Assembly: GCF_034347425.1 (NCBI RefSeq)
Contig: NZ_CP133779.1
Location: 1,488,001-1,552,000 of the forward strand
Source: Undibacterium sp. CCC3.4
GTDB taxonomy: Bacteria > Pseudomonadota > Gammaproteobacteria > Burkholderiales > Burkholderiaceae_D
Length of the DNA stretch: 64,000 nt
Direction: 5' to 3'
The notes below the pieces were generated by a model that was not told the DNA's origin, made no database searches, and saw only the letters and a program-made list of their open reading frames with translations. Position numbers and translations under genes: made by a program. Positions 45,609 to 53,273 of the stretch are shown here, piece by piece; positions within the stretch are counted from its first letter, which is position 1; the number at the start of each line of letters is the position of its first letter.

Positions 45609-47387
45609 ATGGCATCATTTACATTGCAAGGCATCCCGGTTTCCCGCGGCATTGCGATTGGTCGCGCTCATCTGCTGCGACCGGCTGCGCTTGATGTCGA
45701 ACATTATTTGATTGCCCAAGAGCAGGTGGAAGCCGAAGTATTGCGCTTGCAGGCGGCGTTGGCCGAGGTGCATAAAGAATTGCAAGCGATCTGGGCCGAT
45801 TTGCCGGCCGATGCGCCGACCGAACTCGGTGCCTTTATCGACGTCCATGTGCTGATTCTGTCTGACCCTATGGTGTCGGAAGCCCCGCTCGATATTATCC
45901 GCAGCCGCCACTACAATGCCGAATGGGCGCTGGTGACTCAGGTCGATGAATTATCGGCCCAGTTCGATGAAATTGAAGATGAATATCTGCGCGAACGCAA
46001 AGCCGATATTCAGCAAGTCGCCGAACGCGTGCTCAAAGTCTTGACCGGCAGCGCACACGCCGTACCACGCGCCGAGGGCATCGATGAGCGCAGTGCCAAT
46101 ATGATCGTGGTCGCGCGCGATATTTCGCCGGCCGACATGATGCAGTTTCGCGATGCCGCCTTTGCCGGCTTTGTCACCGACGAGGGTGGCCAAAATTCGC
46201 ATACTGCGATTGTCTCGCGTAGCCTTGGCATTGCTGCCGTAGTTGGCATGGGCAATGCTTCGCAATTGATCGACCAAGATGACTGGCTCATCATCGACAG
46301 CGATGCCGGCGTCGTGATCGTGGCCCCGACTTCGCAAGTGCTGGAACAGTACCGGGAACGCCAACTGCGGCTGCAAAAGCAGAGAAAAAAACTCGGCAAG
46401 CTGAAAAAAACCCCGGCCATTACCCAAGATGGGGTCGAAATCAGCTTGCTGGCGAATATAGAAATGCCCGAAGACGCCGCGTTGGCGCTCGAAGCCGGGG
46501 CCGCCGGCGTCGGCTTGTTCCGCTCCGAATTTTTGTTTATGGAACGCAGCGGCCATGAACATGTGCTGCCGACCGAAGAAGAACAATTTCTCGCTTATCG
46601 GCGTGCCGTCGAAGGCATGAAAGGGCGGCCGGTGACGATCCGCACGCTCGACGTCGGTGGCGACAAACCCTTGACCGCCAACGATCACTCGATACTCAAC
46701 CCGGCGCTGGGTTTGCGTTCAATTCGCTATTGCTTATCGGAACCGCAATTATTCCTCACGCAATTGCGAGCGATCTTACGCGCTTCGGTGTTTGGCCCGG
46801 TAAAAATCCTCATCCCGATGATGGCGCATAGTTTTGAAGTCGATCAAACCTTGGCCTTGATCGCCCAGGCCAAAGCAGCGCTCGATGCCGAACACAAGCC
46901 CTATGACCGCGCCATTCCTATCGGTGCGATGATAGAAATTCCGGCGGCGGCGCTGGCGCTGCCACTGTTCATCCGCAAGCTCGACTTTCTCTCCATCGGT
47001 ACCAATGATTTGATCCAATATACGCTGGCGATAGACCGGGCCGATCATGAAGTGGCCCACCTTTACGACGACTTGCATCCAGCTATACTGTTGCTGCTGC
47101 AAACTATCGTCAGTACCGCTAAAAAAGCCGCGATTCCGGTCTCTATTTGCGGTGGCATGGCCGGCGATCTGCGCCTGACGCGCTTGTTGATCGGCATGGG
47201 CTTTCGCGAACTGTCGATGCCGGCTGCTTTGCTGCCGGAAATTAAACAAGCGATTCTCAATACCAATTTGTCGGTGCTGGAACCCTATGTCAAAAAAATC
47301 TTGCGTAGCTACGAACCGCAACTGATTCGTGAAACTCTGGCGGCCATGGCGCTGGCTGAGGCCGAGAGCGAAATCGCGGCGCTGTAA
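45609..47387 (+). CDS. ptsI: PTS enzyme I (phosphoenolpyruvate-protein phosphotransferase)
   Basis: 592 residues. The N-terminal swivel domain carries the phospho-His198 in DEGGQNSHTAIVSRSLG, and the C-terminal PEP-binding TIM barrel has LFRSEFLFMER, RTLDVGGDKPL, FLSIGTNDLIQYTLAIDR and SICGGMAGD. It phosphorylates HPr from PEP. AGGGAG precedes ATG 45609. It closes the gsh-PTS block; a separate promoter for metX starts 25 bp later. Confidence 0.95.
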   Translation: MASFTLQGIPVSRGIAIGRAHLLRPAALDVEHYLIAQEQVEAEVLRLQAALAEVHKELQAIWADLPADAPTELGAFIDVHVLILSDPMVSEAPLDIIRSRHYNAEWALVTQVDELSAQFDEIEDEYLRERKADIQQVAERVLKVLTGSAHAVPRAEGIDERSANMIVVARDISPADMMQFRDAAFAGFVTDEGGQNSHTAIVSRSLGIAAVVGMGNASQLIDQDDWLIIDSDAGVVIVAPTSQVLEQYRERQLRLQKQRKKLGKLKKTPAITQDGVEISLLANIEMPEDAALALEAGAAGVGLFRSEFLFMERSGHEHVLPTEEEQFLAYRRAVEGMKGRPVTIRTLDVGGDKPLTANDHSILNPALGLRSIRYCLSEPQLFLTQLRAILRASVFGPVKILIPMMAHSFEVDQTLALIAQAKAALDAEHKPYDRAIPIGAMIEIPAAALALPLFIRKLDFLSIGTNDLIQYTLAIDRADHEVAHLYDDLHPAILLLLQTIVSTAKKAAIPVSICGGMAGDLRLTRLLIGMGFRELSMPAALLPEIKQAILNTNLSVLEPYVKKILRSYEPQLIRETLAAMALAEAESEIAAL

Positions 47388-47411
47388 TCGGTCTGGCCGC
47401 ATGCATAGTGT

Positions 47412-47440
47412 TTGACGGCTGCCGCTGATTTGGTTATCCT
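47412..47440 (+). promoter_or_regulatory. Sigma70-type promoter for metX-metW
   Basis: TTGACG (47412-47417), 17-bp spacer, TATCCT (47435-47440). Predicted transcription start near 47447, which is exactly at the 5' edge of the SAM-II aptamer. This agreement supports both calls. Confidence 0.65.
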
Positions 47441-47446
47441 CGAAAG

Positions 47447-47521
47447 ATTGCGCCGATTTGAAAATCAGCTTGCGGGCGCAGTTCGGACCTTGTCCGGACC
47501 ATAAATACGGCTAAAGCGAGC
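47447..47521 (+). ncRNA. SAM-II (SAM-alpha) riboswitch
   Basis: P1 is TGCGCC (47449-47454) with GGCGCA (47475-47480), immediately followed by the conserved GATTTGA. The loop segment GCTTGC (47468-47473) pairs with GCGAGC (47516-47521), giving the H-type pseudoknot. ATAAATACGGCTAAA (47501-47515) matches the conserved 3' core of SAM-II. An extra 8-bp hairpin (47481-47499) sits in the variable region after P1. SAM-II typically controls metA/metX in alphaproteobacteria; here it precedes metX, as expected. The metX start is 77 bases downstream, so direct masking of its ribosome site is not obvious; a hairpin at 47521-47540 followed by C5T4 could be the expression platform. Confidence 0.85.
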
Positions 47522-47598
47522 TTGCATGGCTTCCATCGAGTCCCCCTTTTAGCCTTCCTTGAATTTTTTTAAACGAGAATTTCTCGATGGAAGTGTGT

Positions 47599-48750
47599 AT
47601 GTCTGTTTCACCTCAATCGGTCGGTCCGGTCACGCCACAAGCGTGGTTCTTTGAAGAAGCGCTGCCGCTGCAGAGCGGTGCCGTCCTTGCCGCTTACACC
47701 TTGATGATAGAAACTTACGGCACCCTCAATGCTGAAAAGTCGAATGCGGTGTTGATTTGTCATGCACTCAATGCCTCGCACCATGTGGCCGGCTATTATC
47801 CCGAGCAAACAAAAAACGTCGGTTGGTGGGATAACATGATCGGACCCGGCAAACCGGTTGATACCGATCATTTCTTCGTCATCGGCGTGAATAATCTTGG
47901 CTCGTGTTTCGGTTCCACCGGCCCCATGCATATCAATCCTGCCAGCGGCAAGCCCTATGGTGCCGATTTCCCGGTGGTGACGGTGGAAGACTGGGTGAAT
48001 GCCCAGGCCCGCGTGGCCGACCGCTTCGGCATCGCTCAATTCGCCGCCGTCATGGGTGGCTCGCTTGGTGGTATGCAGGCGCTGGCTTGGAGCATTCTGT
48101 ATCCACAGCGTTTACAACATTGCGTGGTGATTGCCTCGACGCCGAAATTATCGGCCCAGAACATCGCCTTCAATGATGTCGCGCGTCAGGCAATTCTGAC
48201 CGATCCCGATTTTCACGGTGGTGATTTTTACGCCCATGGTGTGGTGCCACGCAATGGCTTACGGGTGGCACGCATGATCGGTCACATCACCTATCTGTCG
48301 AATGACGATATGGCGGAAAAATTTGGCCGTGATTTGAAATCTGACGATTACCAATTCGGCTTTGGCGTCGACTTCGAAATCGAATCGTATTTGCGCTATC
48401 AAGGAGACAAGTTCTCCGACTATTTCGATGCCAACACCTACCTGCTGATCACCAAGGCACTCGATTACTTCGACCCGGCCCGCCATACCGGCGGCGACTT
48501 ACAGCGCGCGCTGGCCCAGACTGCCGCCAAATTCTTGCTGGTCTCGTTCTCCACCGACTGGCGCTTTGCGCCCGAGCGCAGCCGCGAAATCGTGCGCGCC
48601 TTGGTGAGTAACCAACGCACCGTCAGTTATGCCGAAATCGATGCGCCACACGGGCATGATGCTTTTTTGCTCGACGATCCGCGCTACCTGAATCTCATCG
48701 CCGCGTATTTTGCGCGCATTGCCACTGAGGTGGCTGGAAAGCCGACATGA
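47599..48750 (+). CDS. metX: Homoserine O-acetyltransferase/succinyltransferase
   Basis: 383 residues from ATG 47599, preferred over ATG 47587 because GGAAG (47589-47593) then serves as its ribosome site. Alpha/beta hydrolase fold acyltransferase of methionine synthesis: nucleophile Ser in [16 protein letters not shown], Asp in SFSTDWRF, His in APHGHDAF; also [14 protein letters not shown] and [14 protein letters not shown]. Whether acetyl- or succinyl-CoA is used is not certain from sequence. A palindrome CGAGAA-T-TTCTCG (47574-47586) abuts the ribosome site and might hide it. The SAM-II riboswitch regulates it in feedback by SAM. Confidence 0.94.
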   Translation: MSVSPQSVGPVTPQAWFFEEALPLQSGAVLAAYTLMIETYGTLNAEKSNAVLICHALNASHHVAGYYPEQTKNVGWWDNMIGPGKPVDTDHFFVIGVNNLGSCFGSTGPMHINPASGKPYGADFPVVTVEDWVNAQARVADRFGIAQFAAVMGGSLGGMQALAWSILYPQRLQHCVVIASTPKLSAQNIAFNDVARQAILTDPDFHGGDFYAHGVVPRNGLRVARMIGHITYLSNDDMAEKFGRDLKSDDYQFGFGVDFEIESYLRYQGDKFSDYFDANTYLLITKALDYFDPARHTGGDLQRALAQTAAKFLLVSFSTDWRFAPERSREIVRALVSNQRTVSYAEIDAPHGHDAFLLDDPRYLNLIAAYFARIATEVAGKPT

Positions 48751-49376
48751 ATTTTTCTGAATTAAGCCGTCTGCGTCCTGACCTCGCCTTCATTGCCGAT
48801 TGGATCAAACCACAGACCCAAGTACTCGATGTCGGTTGCGGCGACGGCGTGATGCTCGACTATTTGCAAACCGACCGCGCCTGCCATGGCTATGGCATCG
48901 AGATCGCCGACGACAAAGTGCTCGAATGCGCCCGTCGCCACATCAATGTGATCCAGCAGGATATGGAAAATGGCCTCGGCATGTTCGATGACAATGCCTT
49001 CGACACCGTGCTGTGTCTGTCCTCGTTGCAAATGATGAAGCATGTCGAACCGCTGTTGCGTGATATTGCGCGGGTCGGACGCGAAGCCATCGTCTCATTC
49101 CCGAACTTCGGTTACTGGCCGCACCGAACCGCGCTGTTGATGGGCAAGATGCCGGTGTCGAAAAGTCTGCCATACCAGTGGTACGACACACCGAATGTGC
49201 GCTGTGCAACGATCTATGATTTTTCCGATCTGGCGCAGGAAGTCGGGCTGGAAGTCATGGAATGTGTCGCGCTGCATGAGGGAAAACCGGTGACCTGGCT
49301 ACCGAACTGGCGTGGCAGTTTGGCGGTATTTCGTTTGCGTAAGCTTCCTTCGCCGAAACGCGTGCAGTCCCTTTAA
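48747..49376 (+). CDS. metW: MetW, methionine biosynthesis methyltransferase-like protein
   Basis: 209 residues, class I SAM-methyltransferase fold with [15 protein letters not shown] as motif I and [23 protein letters not shown] as MetW landmarks. MetW works with MetX in homoserine acylation in many proteobacteria, and the four-base overlap (ATGA) fits a functional pair. Its own chemistry is not established. Confidence 0.94.
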   Translation: MNFSELSRLRPDLAFIADWIKPQTQVLDVGCGDGVMLDYLQTDRACHGYGIEIADDKVLECARRHINVIQQDMENGLGMFDDNAFDTVLCLSSLQMMKHVEPLLRDIARVGREAIVSFPNFGYWPHRTALLMGKMPVSKSLPYQWYDTPNVRCATIYDFSDLAQEVGLEVMECVALHEGKPVTWLPNWRGSLAVFRLRKLPSPKRVQSL

Positions 49377-49427
49377 AACCGCCATATCGGCAGCATCTCA
49401 AACACTGCTTTGTACTATGATGGATTC

Positions 49428-50327
49428 ATGATGAAATGCTCGACTTCTCTGCTGATAGGGCTGGCCGCTTGGCAGTTCGGTGCTACCGCACTGGCGCAGG
49501 AGCGCGCCGCTGACGACGGCGTTAAAGTCGGCAATATGTCGATGTTTCGCAAGCTGGCACCAACCGGCACCTTGGAAAAACAAGCGGCTGCCCAGTATGC
49601 CCAAACCATAGGGCAGGCGCAGCAACAACGCGCGCTCGGCCCCGATGACAATCAACAAGTTATACGTTTGCGGGCGATCGCCCAAAAACTCATTCCCTAC
49701 ACCGAGCGCTGGAACCCGCGCGCTTCCGGATGGAAATGGGAAATCAATTTAATTGCGTCGAAACAAGTTAATGCGTATTGCATGCCGGGTGGGAAAATCG
49801 CTTTCTATACCGGCATCCTCGATACCCTCAAACTCAGCGACGATGAAGTCGCCATCGTGATGGGCCATGAAATCGCCCACGCCTTGCGCGAGCATGGTGC
49901 CGAACGTGCCGGCAAAGCGGTGGTGGCGAATTTCGGTGTGCGTGTGGCCGAAGTGGTCGCCAGCGTCAAAGGTTATGACCCGTATCTGGCCGGGGCGCTG
50001 GCCGGTAAGGCCGCCAATGTTGGCATGCTGGCATTTTCGCGCCAAGATGAAAGCGAAGCCGATCTGGTCGGCCTCGACTTGGCCGCGCGGGCTGGTTACG
50101 ATCCGCGCGCCGGTGTTGTGTTGTGGAAAAAAATGGCGATGGTCAACAAGAGCGCGCCGCCCCAATGGTTGTCTACCCATCCGGCCGGCGATAGCCGGAT
50201 TGCTGCCATTACGCGCCATTTGCCCGAAGTCATGCCCTTGTATCTCCACTCGAAAGGGCTGTCGGCCACGGCCATCGCGCCTTATCGTAGCAATGTCAAA
50301 GGCATCACGCCGGTGTCGTATCCTTGA
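49428..50327 (+). CDS. Exported M48-family metallopeptidase
   Basis: 299 residues from ATG 49428 (TTG 49410 is less likely). Signal peptide (LLIGLAAWQFGATALA, cleavage before QE). The zinc motif HEIAH is at about 147-151, with the third ligand in DESEADLVGLDLAARAGYDPR. There is no TPR half as in BepA, so it resembles the short LoiP/YcaL-like peptidases that act on outer membrane proteins. A terminator follows at 50402. Confidence 0.9.
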   Translation: MMKCSTSLLIGLAAWQFGATALAQERAADDGVKVGNMSMFRKLAPTGTLEKQAAAQYAQTIGQAQQQRALGPDDNQQVIRLRAIAQKLIPYTERWNPRASGWKWEINLIASKQVNAYCMPGGKIAFYTGILDTLKLSDDEVAIVMGHEIAHALREHGAERAGKAVVANFGVRVAEVVASVKGYDPYLAGALAGKAANVGMLAFSRQDESEADLVGLDLAARAGYDPRAGVVLWKKMAMVNKSAPPQWLSTHPAGDSRIAAITRHLPEVMPLYLHSKGLSATAIAPYRSNVKGITPVSYP

Positions 50328-50401
50328 GGGGATAGAGCCTTGAAGCACTTTCTTAGCATGAAATCCCCGACATTGCCGTAAATCTCCTTACCGTTCGACC
50401 G

Positions 50402-50429
50402 AAAAAAATGCCCTGTGTGGCGTTTTTTT
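50402..50429 (+). terminator. Rho-independent terminator after the M48 peptidase gene
   Basis: A7 (50402-50408), TGCC, loop CTGTGT, GGCG and T7 (50423-50429); with the A/T flanks it makes a long stem. It ends the transcript 75 bases after the stop codon and may act in both directions. Confidence 0.75.
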
Positions 50430-50453
50430 CACACCTGCGCACCCCCGCCGCTT

Positions 50454-50472
50454 GTGTCATCAACCCTTCATA
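50454..50472 (+). promoter_or_regulatory. Possible Pho box upstream of the TonB-dependent receptor gene
   Basis: TGTCAT at 50455-50460 and CTTCAT at 50466-50471 are spaced 11 bp start to start, as the two half-sites of a PhoB binding site; the second matches only 4 of 6. An A/T-rich TAATTTAAT (50471-50479) follows as a possible -10. The match is moderate and rests on gene context. In the rest of the 50328-50694 gap I see a terminator (50402-50429) and an A/T hairpin (50551-50574), but no gene. Confidence 0.3.
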
Positions 50473-50550
50473 ATTTAATGTAACACTGCGTCGGCTTATG
50501 AATCAGTCCGTTCATTGTTCGAGCTCCGTAGTGATGAAAGTTCGAGCCTG

Positions 50551-50574
50551 TGCTTTTTTTTGCGAAAAAAAGCA
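50551..50574 (+). other. Perfect A/T-rich hairpin in the receptor leader
   Basis: TGCTTTTTTT (50551-50560), loop TGCG, AAAAAAAGCA (50565-50574). The ten-base arms match exactly. Its T-run is inside the stem, so it is not a normal terminator; on RNA it could form a weak structure 120 bases before the receptor start. Confidence 0.45.
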
Positions 50575-50694
50575 AACGATTGCGCGTCCACATTTTTTCT
50601 CGCGTAACGATGGACGCAAGCACCATTTAAGGCCTGAGCCCGGCCCAGGTTTTTACCGATTTTATTTATTTCCGTCATTCATCAGGAGCAGTTC

Positions 50695-53142
50695 ATGAAA
50701 CAATCCACCATCTCGTCGACGTTCAAGCCGCGTCTATCGCTGCTGGCCGTCGCCTGCCAATTGGCGTGTCTGAGCTTTAGCCCGGCGTATGCGCAGCAAA
50801 GCGATAGCAATAACGATCCGGTCGATTCCAAACAAGTCACCATCACCGGCAAAAAAGTCGGCATGGGCTTGATGGTGCAAGAAAATGCGCCAAAAGCACG
50901 CAGCACCATCAATGCCGAAGAATTGACGAAACTGCGTCCGACCGGCAATGCTTACCAAGCCTTGGAACTCATGCCTTCGGTAAACAGCTACAACTACGAT
51001 GCGACCGGTCTGTTCGGCGGTGGTTTGACACTGCGCGGCTTTAACAGCGATCAAATCGGCCTGACCATCAACGGCGTGCCAGTCAATGATTCCGGTTCCT
51101 TCTCGGTGTTCCCACAAGAATTCGTCGACCAAGAAAATACCTGCACCCAATTCGTGACACAAGGTTCGACCGACGTTGATTCACCACAAATCGGCGCGAC
51201 CGGCGGCATCATCGGCATCACCACCTGTGATCCGTCCAAGGAAAAGAATTTCCGCGTCATGCAAACGGTGGGTGAACTCAATATGTGGAAAACCTACATG
51301 CGCTATGACACCGGCCTGTTGGCCGATGGTAAAACCCGCATTTTCGTTTCCGCCTCGCAAGCGATGGCCGACAAATTCAAAGGCCAGGGCGGTGCGGATC
51401 GCAAGCACGTCGATATCGGCTTCCGTACCGATTTTGATCGCTTCAACTCGATCAACGGTACGTTGCTCTACAACCGCGCCATCAACCAAAACATCAGCAC
51501 CTTCAACCTGGCCGATCTGGCCAAGAATGGTTACACTTACGATTATTCGACCAGCTTCATCGGTCACAGCGCCGCCACACCAGGCACGGCCGGCAGCGAT
51601 GTCAATCAAGCCAATGCCGATTCGTATTACAAGCTGACACAAAACCCGTTTGAAAACATCATCGCCTCAGTCACGGCTAAATTCCGTATCGGCGAAAATA
51701 CCGACATCAAAATCCTGCCTTACTACTGGTATGGCTATGGCACCGGCGGTGTGCAGCAACGTTTGCAGAATGAGGGCACCTTCCTCAATTCTGCCACCCA
51801 TACCAATACTGCTTCGGTCGATTTGAACGGTGATGGCGATGCCAAAGACAAGGTCATCGTTGCCAGCGGCAGTGTGACGCGCACTAATCGTCCCGGCATC
51901 ACTGCCTCGATATTGCATAACCACGACAACCACCAATTGTTGGCTGGTTTCTGGATCGAACGCGCGACCCAAGACCAATACGGACCGATGAACTTGGTCA
52001 ATGCCAACGGCAGTCCTACTGATATCTGGCTCAAACAGGGCCTGATCCTGCGCCCGGACGGCACACCGTTCCAAGCGCGTGATTCGAAAACCATCAGCAC
52101 GGCTTACCAATTCTTTGCCCAAGACACGATCAGCCTGCTCAATGACAAACTGAGCCTCAACATTGGCTTGCGTGCGCCGACCATGAAGCGCGACTTCACC
52201 AACTACGCCAATGAAGGCATCACCAATTCCAGTGCCAGCAATACCACTGCAGCCGGTGCCATCAACCAAGCCGGTTACACCTACAATATCAAACGTACTT
52301 ACTCCGAATTGCTGCCGCAATTCGGTCTCAAGTATCAGATCGACAACAACAACCAAGTCTTCGCCAGCCTGGCCAAGAACATGAAAGCGCCGCCGAATTT
52401 CATCTACCAAACTTCGGGTAACGTAGTCGTCGCCACCACCGGCCCGACTGCCGGTACCGCGAGCTTGCCAGTCGATGTCAAGGCTGAAACCTCGTATAAC
52501 CTCGATCTCGGCTACCGTCTGCAGAATGACAAAATCACGGCCCAAGCCACCGTGTATGCAGTCGACTTCCGCAATCGCCAAGCGACTGCCTATGATCCGA
52601 CCACGCAATTAAGCAGCCTGACCAGCGTTGGTAAGGTCAGTGCCAAAGGTGTCGAACTGGAATTGGGTAATACTCCCGTCAACGGCTGGTCGTTCTACAG
52701 CTCGCTCGGTTACATCAGCACCGAAATCAAAGACAATCTGATCGTCAGTTCAACGGCCGTGTTGCCGACGGCTGGCAAACAGATGACGCTGACACCGAAC
52801 TGGAAAGCCGGCTTGAGTGCGCAATATGAAACCGGTGCCTGGTATACCCGTTTGAAAGCCAAATTCACCGGCAAACAATGGGCCACCATGACCAATGATG
52901 AATTGGTTCCGGCTTACACTTTGCTCGACTTTGATGCCGGTTACCAGTTCCCGAATGCCGGTATTTTCAAAAAGCCGACCATTCGTCTCAATGTCAGCAA
53001 TATCACTAACAAGCAGTACCGTGATCCATCGAGCTTCAACATCACCAATGCACTGCCTTACGGTACCGCCAGCGGCAAAAGCGTGTTTTACTATCTGGGT
53101 GCGCCACGCTTTACGTCCGTTACTGTGTCGGCAGATTTCTGA
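50695..53142 (+). CDS. TonB-dependent outer membrane receptor
   Basis: 815 residues with signal peptide (LLAVACQLACLSFSPAYA) and AQQ start. The plug domain (about 45-190) contains LRPTGNAYQALELMPSVNSYNYDATGLFGGGLTLRG-like sequence split by two Cys (ENTCTQF and ITTCDP), possibly a disulfide. The C-terminal barrel ends with an aromatic Phe (TVSADF), as in outer membrane proteins. The next gene encodes a periplasmic 5'-nucleotidase, so the receptor may import nucleotides, nucleosides or organophosphates; this is inference. AGGAG precedes ATG 50695. Confidence 0.9.
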   Translation: MKQSTISSTFKPRLSLLAVACQLACLSFSPAYAQQSDSNNDPVDSKQVTITGKKVGMGLMVQENAPKARSTINAEELTKLRPTGNAYQALELMPSVNSYNYDATGLFGGGLTLRGFNSDQIGLTINGVPVNDSGSFSVFPQEFVDQENTCTQFVTQGSTDVDSPQIGATGGIIGITTCDPSKEKNFRVMQTVGELNMWKTYMRYDTGLLADGKTRIFVSASQAMADKFKGQGGADRKHVDIGFRTDFDRFNSINGTLLYNRAINQNISTFNLADLAKNGYTYDYSTSFIGHSAATPGTAGSDVNQANADSYYKLTQNPFENIIASVTAKFRIGENTDIKILPYYWYGYGTGGVQQRLQNEGTFLNSATHTNTASVDLNGDGDAKDKVIVASGSVTRTNRPGITASILHNHDNHQLLAGFWIERATQDQYGPMNLVNANGSPTDIWLKQGLILRPDGTPFQARDSKTISTAYQFFAQDTISLLNDKLSLNIGLRAPTMKRDFTNYANEGITNSSASNTTAAGAINQAGYTYNIKRTYSELLPQFGLKYQIDNNNQVFASLAKNMKAPPNFIYQTSGNVVVATTGPTAGTASLPVDVKAETSYNLDLGYRLQNDKITAQATVYAVDFRNRQATAYDPTTQLSSLTSVGKVSAKGVELELGNTPVNGWSFYSSLGYISTEIKDNLIVSSTAVLPTAGKQMTLTPNWKAGLSAQYETGAWYTRLKAKFTGKQWATMTNDELVPAYTLLDFDAGYQFPNAGIFKKPTIRLNVSNITNKQYRDPSSFNITNALPYGTASGKSVFYYLGAPRFTSVTVSADF

Positions 53143-53158
53143 CCTGATGCGATAACAT

Positions 53159-53180
53159 GACGTCGTGCTGGCACGACGTC
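53159..53180. repeat. 10-bp perfect inverted repeat after the receptor gene
   Basis: GACGTCGTGC (53159-53168), TG, GCACGACGTC (53171-53180). No T-tract follows. It comes 17 bases after the receptor stop and 28 bases before a true terminator, so it may protect the receptor mRNA 3' end. Confidence 0.55.
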
Positions 53181-53208
53181 GGTTTGACATGGGGAACGTT
53201 GATTTCAA

Positions 53209-53243
53209 GGTCTGCCACGCGGCGCGTGTTGCAGACCTTTTTT
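53209..53243 (+). terminator. Strong Rho-independent terminator after the receptor gene
   Basis: GGTCTGC and GCAGACC (53209-53215, 53231-53237) plus CACGC/GCGTG (53216-53220, 53224-53228) form a 12-bp stem with a small bulge, followed by T6 (53238-53243). It separates the receptor from the nucleotidase gene, which would then need read-through or its own promoter. Confidence 0.88.
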
Positions 53244-53273
53244 GTTTGATTTTTTAATCAAGGAGCAGGCCAG

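Noticed and set aside
47424..47469. GCTGATTT (47424-47431) complementary to AAATCAGC in the SAM-II loop, a possible anti-aptamer
   Set aside because: The first segment falls in the promoter spacer, upstream of the predicted start near 47447, so it should not be in the RNA.
51667..52608. 313-codon open frame on the - strand
   Set aside because: Entirely antisense to the TonB-dependent receptor; no ribosome site and no family features.
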